This document shows positions 41,305 to 50,815 of a DNA stretch of 64,000 bases, piece after piece. Under the pieces are notes generated by a model. The model saw nothing but the letters and a program-made list of their open reading frames with translations, was not told the DNA's origin and did not search any database. The DNA comes from JASHPR01 sp963808705 (GTDB lineage Bacteria > Actinomycetota > Actinomycetes > Streptosporangiales > Streptosporangiaceae). The stretch covers positions 310,001-374,000 of the forward strand of contig CAWEHB010000005.1 of assembly GCA_963808705.1 (NCBI GenBank). Direction: 5' to 3'. The first letter of the stretch is position 1; every line of letters begins with the position of its first letter. The position numbers and the translations under genes were made by a program.

Positions 41305-42872
41305 AGCTGCGCTTGCTGCTCAACGCGCTGCGCTCGTCCAGGACCGCGAAGATCTCCTTCATCATCAGCACGACCTTCGCCGTGTTGCTCGCGGCCGGCA
41401 CGTTCGTGGTGCTGGCCGGGTTCCGCGGCAAGAGCACGTCGGTGGATCTGACCGCAGTCATTTTCACCCTGTTCGTGTTCGGCTGGCTGATAGCGCCCAT
41501 CATGGTCTTCACGGTGGACAGCACCCTGGACCCGTCCACGCTGGCGCTCTACCCGCTGCGTACCCGCAAGCTCGCCACCGGGCTGCTTGCGGCATCGTTC
41601 ACCGGTGCCTGGCCGGTGGCCAACGTCATCGGCCTGCTCGGGGTGACGGTCGGGCTGGCCACCGGCGCCCTCGGCGTGACCGTCGCGGTCATCGCGGTGG
41701 TCTTGCAGGTGCTGTTCTGCATCGTGCTGTCGCGGTTCGTGACGACGTCCCTGGCCAGGCTGCTGCGCTCGCGCCGGGGCAAGGACCTGGCGGCATTCCT
41801 GATCATCCCGCTGTTCGCGTTGTATGAGTTCTTCACCCAGGTGGTGCCCAAGGCGGCCGCCGAGGGCAAGATCACCGCGGCGAGCTTCACCGGCTTCGAC
41901 TCGTGGATGCGCTGGCTACCGCCCGGCCTCGCCGCGCACGCGATCCAGGACGCCTCGGATGGCAGGCCCGGCCTGGCCCTCGCCCGGCTGGGCGCGCTGA
42001 CAGCCGTCATCGTCGTGTTCGGCTGGCTGTGGGTCTCCTCGCTCAGCCGGGCGCTGGTGACAGTCGACACCACGACCCAGGCGGCGCGGGTCCGCGGCGC
42101 CAAGCTGCCGCTGGCTGGGTTCGGCCTGCGCGGTGCCGTCGCGGCCCGGTTCTGGCTCTACCAGCGCCGCGACCCCGCCTCCCTGGTCTACTGGGCGGCC
42201 GTCGCGGTCATCACGGCCGCCGTGTCGGCGAGTTCCATCACCGGCAAGAACCACCATCCCGCGGTCATCCTGGCGAGCGCGGTCTTCGGCGCCGCGTTCG
42301 TCGGGATCTTCCACGCCAACTCGGCGGGGCTGACGGGTCCGCCGTTTCTCCTCGAGGCGACGGCGCTGAGCCGCACTCGCGACCTGCGTGCCTACTTCTC
42401 CGGGCAGAACGCCGTGCTCTGCGTGATCGGCGCACCGCTAGTCGTCGCCGTCTGCTTCGGGCTCGCCGCCGCGGCCGGCCGGCTGGGATTCGGGGTCGAG
42501 GCGGCGCCGGTCGCCCTGGCCGGGCTCGGCGCGGCCCTCGGGCTCAGCAACCTGGTCACCGTCGGCCTGCCCTACCCGATGGCCAAGCGGGCCGGCATCC
42601 CGATGCTGGTGGCCGCGCAGGGTTACGCAGGCTACCGGATCGGCAGCATCTTGGGCACGCTGGCGGGCACCGCGGTGCTCGCCACACCGTTGATCGTAGC
42701 GGTCGTGCTGACCCAGACCGGCCCGCTGGCGATCCGGCTCGGGGTGCTGCTGCCGTGCGGAGCCGTCTACGGATTCGCGCTCGCGCTCGCCGGCGTCCGG
42801 CTAGCAGCCGCCGCCGCTGTCGGAAAGGTACCCGAACTCTGCCAGGTCGCCGTGAGCAGCGCCATGTCGTAA
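41280..42872 (+). CDS. ABC-2-type exporter permease
   Basis: A 530-residue membrane protein with roughly ten to twelve hydrophobic segments, for example ISFIISTTFAVLLAAGTFVV and LVYWAAVAVITAAVSASSIT. It carries no ATPase motifs and starts inside the upstream ATPase gene. Long two-domain permeases of this kind pair with one ATPase to form exporters in actinobacteria. Substrate unknown. After it, 42873-43104 contains no gene. Confidence 0.85.
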   Translation: MARLLVQLKLRLLLNALRSSRTAKISFIISTTFAVLLAAGTFVVLAGFRGKSTSVDLTAVIFTLFVFGWLIAPIMVFTVDSTLDPSTLALYPLRTRKLATGLLAASFTGAWPVANVIGLLGVTVGLATGALGVTVAVIAVVLQVLFCIVLSRFVTTSLARLLRSRRGKDLAAFLIIPLFALYEFFTQVVPKAAAEGKITAASFTGFDSWMRWLPPGLAAHAIQDASDGRPGLALARLGALTAVIVVFGWLWVSSLSRALVTVDTTTQAARVRGAKLPLAGFGLRGAVAARFWLYQRRDPASLVYWAAVAVITAAVSASSITGKNHHPAVILASAVFGAAFVGIFHANSAGLTGPPFLLEATALSRTRDLRAYFSGQNAVLCVIGAPLVVAVCFGLAAAAGRLGFGVEAAPVALAGLGAALGLSNLVTVGLPYPMAKRAGIPMLVAAQGYAGYRIGSILGTLAGTAVLATPLIVAVVLTQTGPLAIRLGVLLPCGAVYGFALALAGVRLAAAAAVGKVPELCQVAVSSAMS

Positions 42873-43104
42873 GTCGATGACAGCGTAGTCGGCGATCCGA
42901 TGGGGAGGTGGCGCTGTTCTCTAGTCACGCGCTGCCCGGATATCTCTGACAGGCAACTGGAGGCGGTGGTCCGCGCCAATGTGCGGGCGGGCTGCCGCCG
43001 CCGGCTGCGGGGATGGGGAGGGCTCCCCACGTCGGCATCCGCCGAGGCGGCTTCGGACTCATAGGTAGTGCATAGGTCCTGAACGTCTAGCAAAGGGGGA
43101 CACC

Positions 43105-43680
43105 ATGCACGTACCCGTTCTCTCCCCGAGGCGACTAGCCGGCGTGGCTGCCATAGCCGCCGCGGCAGCGCTGATACCGGTGGCCGCGCTGGCCGCCACA
43201 GTCTCCGCGCCTGCAGGCGCCGCGACAGCGCGCACGCCGAGGTGCGCGACAGCCGGCCTGGTGGTCTGGATGAACACCCAGGGCAGCGGCGCGGCGGGCA
43301 GCGTCTTCTACACCCTTAAGTTCACCAACCTGTCGGGGCATGCGTGCACCCTGCGCGGCTATCCCGGCGTCTCCGCGGTCAGCCTCGGCGGCCGCCGGCT
43401 CGGCAGCCCGGCTGCCTGGGGTCCGCCCGGCGCGCCCGTGGTCAGGCTCGCCCGCGGCGCCACCGCGTACGCGGTGCTGCAATACAGCGATGTGGTCACC
43501 AGCAACAGCGGGCCCCAGCCCTGCGACGCCGTTACCGCGGCTGGCCTGCGGGTCTACCCGCCAGACCAGACCGCGTCCAAGATCGTGCCGTTCCCGCTGA
43601 CGGCGTGCACGCGCCGCGGGCTGGTCTACATGGGCGTGCGGCCGGTACAGACCGCGCCGCCACCCGGTCAACAGCCCTGA
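43105..43680 (+). CDS. Secreted DUF4232-type protein
   Basis: A 191-residue exported protein. The signal peptide has a basic start, then an Ala-rich hydrophobic core (VAAIAAAAALIPVAALAATV) and a likely cleavage near residues 42-45 (GAATA). The mature part has four cysteines (CATAGL, HACTLRGYPGVSAV, QPCDAV, TACTRRG) placed for two disulfides, and the DUF4232 pattern of a beta-sandwich: TLKFTNLSGHACTLRGYPGV. Such proteins sit in the cell envelope or medium; function unknown. AAAGGGGGA precedes the ATG. Confidence 0.88.
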   Translation: MHVPVLSPRRLAGVAAIAAAAALIPVAALAATVSAPAGAATARTPRCATAGLVVWMNTQGSGAAGSVFYTLKFTNLSGHACTLRGYPGVSAVSLGGRRLGSPAAWGPPGAPVVRLARGATAYAVLQYSDVVTSNSGPQPCDAVTAAGLRVYPPDQTASKIVPFPLTACTRRGLVYMGVRPVQTAPPPGQQP

Positions 43681-43866
43681 CGGCGACGCCCAGCGCCGAC
43701 TAGGCGAGCATGCCCGGCACGGGTGCCGACATACCGCCTCATTCGTGCCGGGCCCGCCTCAGCGAGACGCGCGCGCCGGCCGTTCGGCGCGACAACAGGC
43801 CTGCGATATGCGCTCGTGATGCGTGCAGCTCAGGTATTCCGGCGCTGTCTGGCAGACTACGATCTC

Positions 43867-44625
43867 ATGGCTGGCGCCTATGAGATGCTCGCCGCCGACT
43901 ACGACTGGATGTTCGGCGACGACGCGCTTGCTAACGGACGGGCGATCAACCTGCCCGCGACGGCACGCCTGCTGCAGCGGATCAGTAGCACAAGCCTCGT
44001 GCTGGATGCGGCCTGCGGCACGGGCGTCGACGCGGCGGTGCTCGCGCGCCGGGGCTTCACCGTGCAGGCGGCCGACGGCAGCGACGCGATGGTCGAGGGC
44101 GCGGCGGCCCGGTTCCGGCAAGAGCGGCTGGCGATCCCGCTCTTGCGCTCTACCTGGGCGGATCTTCCCGCCGCCTCCGGCGAACGGTTTGACGTTGTGC
44201 TTTGTATCGGGAACTCCCTGGTACACGCCACCGGGCGCGACGCCATGGTTCAGGCGCTCACGGGGCTGCGGCGGATGGCCCGGACCGGGGGACACGTGGT
44301 GGTTGATTCCCGTAACTGGGAGAAGCTCCACGCCGAGCGCCAGATCGTGCAGGTCGCTGACCGGATGGTAACTCGCGGGGGGCGACGATGCTTCGTGCTC
44401 TATCTCTGGGAGATGCCGGATCGCCTGGGCGACGAGCACATCGCCCATCTGGTGTTCGTCTTTGAAGACGGCGGCCAGCTTGAGGCGCACGAACACCAGA
44501 TCACGTTCCGCCCCTTCACGATCAGCGAACTGCGCGAACGCCTTGAACTCGCCGGATTGAGGGAAGTCGACACCGACTTCGATGCTTCCGTTGACCGCTA
44601 CGCCGTGGTCACGCTAACGACCTAA
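43867..44625 (+). CDS. Class I SAM-dependent methyltransferase
   Basis: A 252-residue enzyme with motif I VLDAACGTGVDAAVLARRGF, then the acidic loop VQAADGSDAMVEGA and motif IV FDVVLCIGNSLVHATG. The long beta-rich C-terminal part and the N-terminal YDWMFGDD resemble glycine/sarcosine N-methyltransferase-like enzymes, but the acceptor cannot be assigned. ATG 43867 fits the family start; the frame extends upstream (ATG 43819, ATG 43723) with weak coding character. A stem-loop lies just after the stop. Confidence 0.82.
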   Translation: MAGAYEMLAADYDWMFGDDALANGRAINLPATARLLQRISSTSLVLDAACGTGVDAAVLARRGFTVQAADGSDAMVEGAAARFRQERLAIPLLRSTWADLPAASGERFDVVLCIGNSLVHATGRDAMVQALTGLRRMARTGGHVVVDSRNWEKLHAERQIVQVADRMVTRGGRRCFVLYLWEMPDRLGDEHIAHLVFVFEDGGQLEAHEHQITFRPFTISELRERLELAGLREVDTDFDASVDRYAVVTLTT

Positions 44626-44632
44626 GCGGGGC

Positions 44633-44671
44633 GCGCAAGGGAATGCCGAATCCGTGACCCCGCCCTTGCGC
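44633..44671 (+). terminator. Stem-loop terminator candidate
   Basis: GCGCAAGGG (44633-44641) and CCCTTGCGC (44663-44671) are perfect inverted copies 21 bases apart, starting eight bases after the methyltransferase stop. No U-tract follows, as is common in high-GC actinobacteria. The remaining sequence to 44903 shows no clear gene. Confidence 0.5.
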
Positions 44672-44903
44672 CGGCCGCCGTCCCGAGTGTTTCGGATCCG
44701 TCACCCGTGATGGCGAACCGGGTCGTCTGCGCCCAAGTCGGCGGCTTGGCCCCTCCGACGGGACGCAGAGCTGCTGCGCGCCGCCAGCGCCGGCGAGCAG
44801 CAGGCCCTCGCCCGGCTCCGCGTCCGCGTCACATCTCCCGGCTGCCCGGTGTCATGTCAGCGAGGCCTGCATAAGTCAGCTGACCTGAACAGGAGGTACC
44901 CCG

Positions 44904-45509
44904 ATGGCACGCATCGAAGGTGTCCCCAAGTCAAAGGCCGGCCCGATGGTCAAGCTCGTCTACGGGTTCGGGCCCCGGGCGATGAGAAAGCTGGCGGGCC
45001 GCGATCCGCAGACCGGCAACGGGATCGAGCCCATGGAGATCTGGGCGCACCAGCCGAAGATGATGATGGGCATGGGCAGGTTCAACCAGGCGATCCGCAG
45101 GGGGAAGACCGTGAGCGAGCGGATCAGGAACCTGGTCGAGCTGAAGGGCGCGCAGATGATCGGATGCGAGTTCTGTGTCGACCTCGGCTCGCAGATATGC
45201 CGCAACTCCGGGCTCTCTGACGAGGAGCTCCTCGCCCTGCCGCGCTACCAGTCCAGCGATCTGTTCACCGATCGCGAGAAAGCGGCGCTGGACTATACGG
45301 TCGCGGTGATGCGCACGCCTGTCGAGGTCACCGACGAGGTATTCGCCCGGATGAAGGAGCACTTCGGCGACAAGCAGCTCGTCGAGATCACCGCGCTGCT
45401 GACGCTGGTCAACCTAGACCGCTTCAACGCCGCGTTCGGGATCGGCTCGGCCGGCTTCAGCGCCGGAAGGGTGTGCGTTCTGCCGGACCGCCCAGACCCT
45501 GCACGGTAA
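44904..45509 (+). CDS. Carboxymuconolactone decarboxylase (AhpD-like) family protein
   Basis: A 201-residue protein with the alkylhydroperoxidase-D-like core: RIRNLVELKGAQMIGCEFCV (redox CxxC at Cys88 and Cys91), then LSDEELLALPRYQSSDLFTD and EKAALDYTVAVMRTPVEV. The EFC-V-D-L-G-S spacing matches family members that act as peroxiredoxin-like reductases; decarboxylase activity is not implied. AGGAGG lies before ATG 44904. It appears monocistronic, followed by DUF2252 after 270 bases. Confidence 0.87.
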   Translation: MARIEGVPKSKAGPMVKLVYGFGPRAMRKLAGRDPQTGNGIEPMEIWAHQPKMMMGMGRFNQAIRRGKTVSERIRNLVELKGAQMIGCEFCVDLGSQICRNSGLSDEELLALPRYQSSDLFTDREKAALDYTVAVMRTPVEVTDEVFARMKEHFGDKQLVEITALLTLVNLDRFNAAFGIGSAGFSAGRVCVLPDRPDPAR

Positions 45510-45671
45510 GTAGCCACCATCGCCCGGGATTCCCCGCCCGCATGACCACACCGCGCGACCGCTACGCGATCGGAAGAATCGCACACTCCCGCCATTACAC
45601 GGGTGATGGAAGATCACTAGACCCCGCTGGAACGCCAGGTCTGATCTGAACGCCGTGTTCACCCCTGTAGG

Positions 45672-45684
45672 GGGATGTCATCCC
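45672..45684. promoter_or_regulatory. GGGATG-T-CATCCC inverted repeat
   Basis: A perfect 6-bp inverted repeat with a one-base centre lies about 97 bases before the DUF2252 start and could be a regulator site. There is no independent support. Confidence 0.3.
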
Positions 45685-45780
45685 GGCGTGGAGGCGCTGG
45701 TCTGGTATCAGAACCGAGGAGTGTTGGGTGGCGCCTGCAGACCGGCGGGTGCCGCACCGCCGTACCGGGAGGGAGTGATC

Positions 45781-47253
45781 ATGACTGTGACGGCTGATCG
45801 TGCAGCGGCCAGGAGGTCTGGCACGCGGGTATCTGGCCGGGGTACGGCGCGGGCCGCGGGGGATGAGCAGCTGAGCCGGGCGGACCGGGTGGCCCTGGGT
45901 AAGGATGCCCGGGCGGCGGCTCCGCTGGAGTCGCACGCGGAGTTCGCCCCGGCGGGGAAGCGGGATCCGGTGGGGCTGCTGCTGGGTCAGGCGGCGTCGC
46001 GGGTGCCGGAGCTGGTGCCGGTGCGGCACGGGCGGATGCTGGTGTCGGCGTTCACGTTCTACCGGGGCGCGGCGCTGCCGATGGCGGCGGACCTGGCCAC
46101 GACTCCGGCGTCGGGGCTGCGGGTGCAGCTGTGCGGGGATGCGCACCTGTCGAACTTCGGGGCGTTCGCCTCGCCGGAGCGCAACCTGGTCTTCGACGTC
46201 AACGATTTCGACGAGACCCTGCCCGGGCCGTTCGAGTGGGATGTCAAGCGGCTGGCCGCGAGCCTGGCCGTGGCCGGGCGGGACAACGGCTTTCCCGCCA
46301 AGGCCCGCCGCAAGATCGCTGTCGCGGCGGGAGAAGGTTACCGCACCGCGATGCGCGAGTTCGCGGCGCAGCCCTTCCTGGACGTCTGGTACGCGCACCT
46401 GGACATCGAGCCTGCCCTGGCCCAGTTCCGGTCCCAGGTGAACGCCAAACGGTACAAGCTCGCCGAGAAGCTGCTGGCCAAGGCCCACACCCAGGACAGC
46501 ATGAAGGCCGTGGGCAAGCTGACCGCCATGGTCGACGGGCAGCGGCGGATCATCAGCGACCCCCCGCTGATCGTCCCGATCGAGGAGGTCTTCGCCGGCG
46601 TGCAGGCCGACGCGATCTACCAGCTGCTGCGCACCGTGCTGGGCAAGTACCGGCGCACCCTGCAGTCCGACCGGCGGCACCTGCTCGAGCAGTTCGCCAT
46701 GATGCAAGTGGCCCGCAAGGTCGTCGGGGTCGGCAGCGTCGGCACCCGCGCCTGGGTGCTGCTGATGGACGCCGCCGACGGCGTCGAGCCGTTGTTCTTG
46801 CAGGCCAAGGAGGCCCAGCCGTCGGTCCTGGCGGACTATGCCGGGCGCAGCCAGTACGCCAACCAGGGCGAGCGGGTGGTCGCCGGGCAGCACCTGATGC
46901 AGGCCCAGAGCGACATCTTCCTGGGCTGGGCCCGCGTCCCCAACCCCGTCGACGGGCTGGACCGCGACTACTACGTGCGCCAGCTGCGGGACTGGAAGTT
47001 CTCCGTGCCGATCGAGGCGATGCTCCCTACCGGCATGGAGATCTACGCCCGGCTGTGCGGGTGGACCCTGGCCCGGGCGCACGCCCGTTCCGGGGACCGC
47101 GTCGCCCTGGCCGCCTACCTCGGCGGCTCGGCCAAGTTCGACCAGGCCATCGCCGACTTCGCCGAAACCTACGCCGACCAGAACGAGCGCGACTACGCCG
47201 CGCTCAAGGACGCCGTCAAAGAAGGCAAAGCCGAAGCTACCACCGAAATCTAG
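45781..47253 (+). CDS. DUF2252 protein (kinase-fold-like, unknown function)
   Basis: A 490-residue DUF2252 protein. The recognisable core is LVPVRHGRMLVSAFTFYRGA, RVQLCGDAHLSNFGAFASPE and NLVFDVNDFDETLPGPFEWD, in which GDxHLxNFG and DxNDFDE resemble the catalytic and metal loops of aminoglycoside-phosphotransferase-like kinases. The C-terminus has GWTLARAHARSGD. It is soluble and common in actinobacteria and mycobacteria; the biochemical role is unproven. ATG 45781 follows GGGAGGGAG. Confidence 0.92.
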   Translation: MTVTADRAAARRSGTRVSGRGTARAAGDEQLSRADRVALGKDARAAAPLESHAEFAPAGKRDPVGLLLGQAASRVPELVPVRHGRMLVSAFTFYRGAALPMAADLATTPASGLRVQLCGDAHLSNFGAFASPERNLVFDVNDFDETLPGPFEWDVKRLAASLAVAGRDNGFPAKARRKIAVAAGEGYRTAMREFAAQPFLDVWYAHLDIEPALAQFRSQVNAKRYKLAEKLLAKAHTQDSMKAVGKLTAMVDGQRRIISDPPLIVPIEEVFAGVQADAIYQLLRTVLGKYRRTLQSDRRHLLEQFAMMQVARKVVGVGSVGTRAWVLLMDAADGVEPLFLQAKEAQPSVLADYAGRSQYANQGERVVAGQHLMQAQSDIFLGWARVPNPVDGLDRDYYVRQLRDWKFSVPIEAMLPTGMEIYARLCGWTLARAHARSGDRVALAAYLGGSAKFDQAIADFAETYADQNERDYAALKDAVKEGKAEATTEI

Positions 47254-47351
47254 GAAGCTGATGATCTCAGGCGTGCCAGCACCGGCCCGACCTGCGCAGC
47301 GGCGTTCCGCGAACCGGGACGAACTAGGCTCGGTCAAGGTTTGCGCCCACT

Positions 47352-47447
47352 AACGGATGTGGCGGGCCGGTGTTCCCGGCGATGTTCATCGGCGCGGCAG
47401 GCGGCATCGCCATGTCCCATCTGCCCGGGCTGCCGCTGGTGGCGGGC
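47352..47447 (+). pseudogene. Chloride-channel (ClC) core fragment
   Basis: The plus strand reads CGGPVFPAMFIGAAGGIAMS then HLPGLPLVAG. GGxxxPAMFIGAxxG is the selectivity-filter region of ClC channels and antiporters. Only about 32 codons remain, with nothing of the other helices on either side. Confidence 0.65.
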
Positions 47448-47612
47448 TCACCCCGGCGTCGCTTAGCCATCTGGTGCTGCCGACGCCAGGAGTCTGGACC
47501 GCCCCTTCGCAGGCCGACATCCCCGCCACCGGTAAGCCGCCGCCCGACCCAAGCCCGGGGACGGCGGCCCGGGAGCGTGTAGTGAGCCAGATCGGGTCGA
47601 TCAGCGACGGTC

Positions 47613-48188
47613 CTACTCGTTGGGCCCTGTGGGGCCTGCATCTTGTGGCTGTCGCTGTCGGCCACGCGTGACCGCGCCCAAAATGACCTTGGCCCCGAGC
47701 CCGAGGATGATGAGATCGACGATCATCTGTCCGGTCACCACAAGCCGCGCTGCCTCGGTCTTGGGGGTGATGTCGCCGAAGCCGACCGTGGCGAACACGG
47801 TGACGGTGAAGTACAGCGCGTTGCTGCGGGTCATGGGCTGGCTGAAACTGCTGGCGGAGATCGTGGCCATGACGACATAGGTGCTGGCGAACAGCAGCAC
47901 GAAGAACGGAACGCTGGTGGCGAGGGCTTCCAGTGCCCGCAGGGCCGGGAACGATGACGCGATGATCGAGCGGACCTGAAAGGTGACCAAACCGATGAGC
48001 ACCAGCAGCCCGATCACCAGTATCGTCACGGCAGCCCAGGTCGAGGAGTGGTCCAAGGGCAGCAGGTAGTAGATCGTTACCAGCGCGACGGTGGAACCCA
48101 AGGCCCGCAGCAGAGCCCGGATGATCTTGCCGAGTGGGGGCCCGGCCTCCGGCGAGGCGTCAGGCTGCGTATCCGCGCTGTCTGCCAT
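47613..48188 (-). CDS. Two-pore-domain-style potassium channel protein
   Basis: A 191-residue membrane protein with four hydrophobic segments (about 31-45, 52-72, 92-112 and 150-175). The pore helix and filter lie between the last two: YFTVTVFATVGFGDITPKTE, with TVGFGD at residues 134-139, a standard potassium filter. There is no RCK/TrkA_N regulatory domain on this chain and none adjacent. N- and C-termini are polar and cytosolic. Confidence 0.9.
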   Translation of the reverse strand: MADSADTQPDASPEAGPPLGKIIRALLRALGSTVALVTIYYLLPLDHSSTWAAVTILVIGLLVLIGLVTFQVRSIIASSFPALRALEALATSVPFFVLLFASTYVVMATISASSFSQPMTRSNALYFTVTVFATVGFGDITPKTEAARLVVTGQMIVDLIILGLGAKVILGAVTRGRQRQPQDAGPTGPNE

Positions 48189-48211
48189 AGGAAAAGGCTA
48201 GTGGGAGGGGG

Positions 48212-48400
48212 TCAGGAGGATGCCGCTGCGGTGATCGACGTCTGGTCCATCCCCAAGTGTGGCCCCGACGAAGGCTTTGGTGACTGGCGCAAGCTTCCCC
48301 AGATGATCACCTGGTCGGTGTGGGTTCGGCCGCCCATCCTCCGGCGGTGCCGGATCGCGATCACCACCAGGACGGCTCCGATAGCGGATTCCACTGTCAC
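48212..48400 (-). CDS. Possible small protein with a membrane-like start
   Basis: A 62-residue frame from GTG 48400 begins TVESAIGAVLVVIAIRHRRR, a short hydrophobic helix with a basic anchor, then a polar tail. It resembles the 42-residue membrane protein at 10092 in design. No strong RBS is seen and coding bias is unclear. Confidence 0.3.
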   Translation of the reverse strand: MTVESAIGAVLVVIAIRHRRRMGGRTHTDQVIIWGSLRQSPKPSSGPHLGMDQTSITAAASS

Positions 48401-48522
48401 GGCCAGTCGTAATCTGCCTTCAACGAGTCCGACGCTCAGGCCCGTGGGGCGGCACGGACGTACCGCCGGCCGCGAGGAAGGCAGGCGGGCAGCTCAAAGA
48501 AGGCAGCTGGGCAGGAGGACGA

Positions 48523-49752
48523 ATGGAGCGGATCGAGGCTGGACTGCTGATTCCCGGCGGCGGCGAGCCGGTCAGCGACGGAGTCGTGATCATCGACGGA
48601 TCGGTGATCAGCTACGCCGGGCCGGCCGGCCAGGCGCCGGCGACGCCCGGGGTCGCGGTGCACCGGACCGAGACGGTGATGCCCGGTATGTGGGACTGCC
48701 ATGGTCATTTCCTCGGTGTGCGCACGTTCGACCTTGGCCGGCTCCCGCTCGAGCCGGTGCCGTTGCGCGCGGCGCGCTGTGCACGCGACCTGGCGGCAGC
48801 GCTGCGGGCCGGGATCACTTCCGTCCGCGAGGTCGGCGGCATGGGCATTTACCTCGCCAGGGCGGTCACCGAGGGCGCGCTCGAAGGTCCGGCAATCTAC
48901 GCCGCCGGCGCGATCCTGAGCACCACGGGCGGTCACGCCGACCTCCACTCCTATCCGTTGCCGTGGATCGGTGACTTCGCTGCGCACTACGGCGAACTGC
49001 GGCTGGCCGACGGATCCGCCGAGTGCATGCGCGCGGTTCGGGAGCAGTTGCGGCAGAACGCCCGGGTGATCAAGGTGTGCGCCTCGGGCGGCGTGCTGTC
49101 TGAGATAGATGACCCGATCCACCAGCAGTTCACCGTCGGCGAGCTGCGGACGATCGTGGAGGTGGCCGGCCTCGCCGAGCGCGTCGTGGCGGCCCACTGC
49201 CACGGCAAGCCCGGCATCATGGCCGCGGTTGAGGCTGGCGTCCGCACCATCGAGCACGGCACCTACCTCGACGACGAGGCCTGCGACGCGATGCGCGAGA
49301 CGGGAGCCATCCTCGTCCCGACCAGGACCATCATCGAGGACATCCTGGCGAACCTGGCGGCCGTGCCCGACTACGCGGCGGCCAAGCTCACCGCGCTGGC
49401 CGAGCGGCACGCCGGATCGGTATCCCGCGCGATCGATCGCGGAGTCACGATCGCGATGGGCACCGACATCGGGCTGACCGGCCCCGACCGTCCGAACTCC
49501 TGGGGCACCAACGGAGCCGAGCTTGCTCACCTGGTGCGGCTCGGGATGACGCCGCTGCAGGCGATCGAGGCGGCGACCGCCACCGCCCCGCTGACGCTCG
49601 GCCCGCAGGCCCCCAGATCCGGCAGGCTGGAACCCGGCTACGACGCCGATGTCATCACCGTCGGCGCGGATCCGCTCGCTGACATCGCGGTACTCGGCCA
49701 CCCGGAGCAAATCACCGGAGTCTGGACGAATGGCCGCCGCGTGACAGGCTAA
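48523..49752 (+). CDS. Amidohydrolase (imidazolonepropionase/prolidase-like)
   Basis: A 409-residue metal-dependent hydrolase. The metal-site motif is PGMWDCHGHFLGV (HxH), then IKVCASGGVLSEIDDP with the Lys position, VVAAHCHGKPGIMAAVEAGV and TIEHGTYLDDEA for the other histidines, and TIAMGTDIGLT with the conserved Asp. The beta-sandwich halves are at the N-terminus (SDGVVIIDGSVISYAGP) and C-terminus (EPGYDADVITVGADPLADIA). It is cytosolic; family members cleave dipeptides, lactams or amide-linked compounds. GGAGGA lies before ATG 48523. Confidence 0.92.
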   Translation: MERIEAGLLIPGGGEPVSDGVVIIDGSVISYAGPAGQAPATPGVAVHRTETVMPGMWDCHGHFLGVRTFDLGRLPLEPVPLRAARCARDLAAALRAGITSVREVGGMGIYLARAVTEGALEGPAIYAAGAILSTTGGHADLHSYPLPWIGDFAAHYGELRLADGSAECMRAVREQLRQNARVIKVCASGGVLSEIDDPIHQQFTVGELRTIVEVAGLAERVVAAHCHGKPGIMAAVEAGVRTIEHGTYLDDEACDAMRETGAILVPTRTIIEDILANLAAVPDYAAAKLTALAERHAGSVSRAIDRGVTIAMGTDIGLTGPDRPNSWGTNGAELAHLVRLGMTPLQAIEAATATAPLTLGPQAPRSGRLEPGYDADVITVGADPLADIAVLGHPEQITGVWTNGRRVTG

Positions 49753-49940
49753 ACGCCGAAGCCGCCCGGCCGGTCCATGCGGCAGCCGTCCGACGCCACC
49801 TGATCGACCGGCTCGACCCCGCACAGCGACAGCAACTCCGCGGCGCCCTCGACACACTGGCCGCCCAGCCCGCTGACGGCGCAGGCCATCAAGTCCCAGC
49901 GAGTGACATCCCGGGTCGCGATCCCGTTCTCGCCGCATGA
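49752..49940 (+). pseudogene. C-terminal fragment of a MarR-family regulator
   Basis: The frame reads AAAVRRHLIDRLDPAQRQQL then RGALDTLAAQPADG and ends at TGA 49938-49940. VRRHLxDxLxPxQxxxLxxxLxxLL is the dimerisation end of MarR proteins. The DNA-binding part is missing; the fragment abuts the amidohydrolase stop, a probable deletion joint. Nothing else is seen up to 50071. Confidence 0.55.
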
Positions 49941-50071
49941 CGATGGCACGATAGGTCTGCTACCTGGCCCAGGCCAGCGGCCACCGCGGTTCGCCAGGAG
50001 CGGCAATGGCAGGCTGCAGACGGCACGAGACCTCGGTGGCGCGCGTGGCCGAGATCTTCCAGGAGGTGCCC

Positions 50072-50641
50072 ATGACCGGTCCGGCCGTCCCGAGCCGCCT
50101 TCCCGCCGGCACGACTACGGAAGGCGACGGGGTGGTGATCGGGCGCGGCCCGGTCCGCGTCGATGTCTTCATCGACTTTATGTGCCCGTTCTGCCGGCGG
50201 TTTGAGCTGTCGTCCGGGCCGACCCTGGCCAGCCTGGTGGCCGATGGGCAGGTCAGCCTCGTTTACCATCCGATGAACTTCCTGGACGAGGCCTCGACGA
50301 CGAACTACTCGACGCGCGCAGCTGCGGCATCGGGCTGTGCCGCCGACCAGGGACGATTCGTCGAGTACGCGCACGCGTTGTTCGTCAGCCAGCCGCCCGA
50401 AGGCGGCCCCGGCCTGAGCGACGCCGAGCTCGCTGCCATCGGCCGTGCCGCGGGGCTCGACGGCGCGGCGTTCACCGCCTGCGTGTCCGATCCGCCTTAC
50501 CTGGACTGGCCGCCCTATGTGACCGCACGAGCCACCGCCCTGGGGGTCGACGCGACGCCAACCGTCCTGGTCGCAGGCACGGCCGTCAGGCCCGAGGCGC
50601 GACCGATCTCCGCCGCGGTCAGCGCAGCCAGCGAGCGCTGA
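50072..50641 (+). CDS. DsbA-family thioredoxin-fold protein
   Basis: A 189-residue protein starting at ATG 50072 behind AGGAGG. VRVDVFIDFMCPFCRRFELS holds the CPFC active site (Cys38 and Cys41); the helical insertion typical of DsbA/FrnE follows, and the cis-proline loop is VDATPTVLVAGT. No signal peptide or membrane anchor is visible, so it may act in the cytosol, although many actinobacterial DsbA-like proteins are anchored. Likely an oxidoreductase or isomerase. Confidence 0.88.
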   Translation: MTGPAVPSRLPAGTTTEGDGVVIGRGPVRVDVFIDFMCPFCRRFELSSGPTLASLVADGQVSLVYHPMNFLDEASTTNYSTRAAAASGCAADQGRFVEYAHALFVSQPPEGGPGLSDAELAAIGRAAGLDGAAFTACVSDPPYLDWPPYVTARATALGVDATPTVLVAGTAVRPEARPISAAVSAASER

Positions 50642-50815
50642 CCGCGGCGCTGGCCACACCGGGCACGGTGCTGTCAGCACGGTCTGGCCTGGGCCAGGTA
50701 GCGGTCCACGAGAGCGTCGGTGAACCGGGGCGGGACGGGTTGCCCGGTGATCTAGTACCCGGTAGTAGACGGGGCCGGCGAGCTGGTCGATCGCCAGGTC
50801 GATGTCGGTGGCCGG

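Noticed and set aside
44689..44880. Plus-strand frame reading ELLRAASAGEQQALARLRVR
   Set aside because: It vaguely resembles a sigma-factor start but breaks at once and has no second motif.
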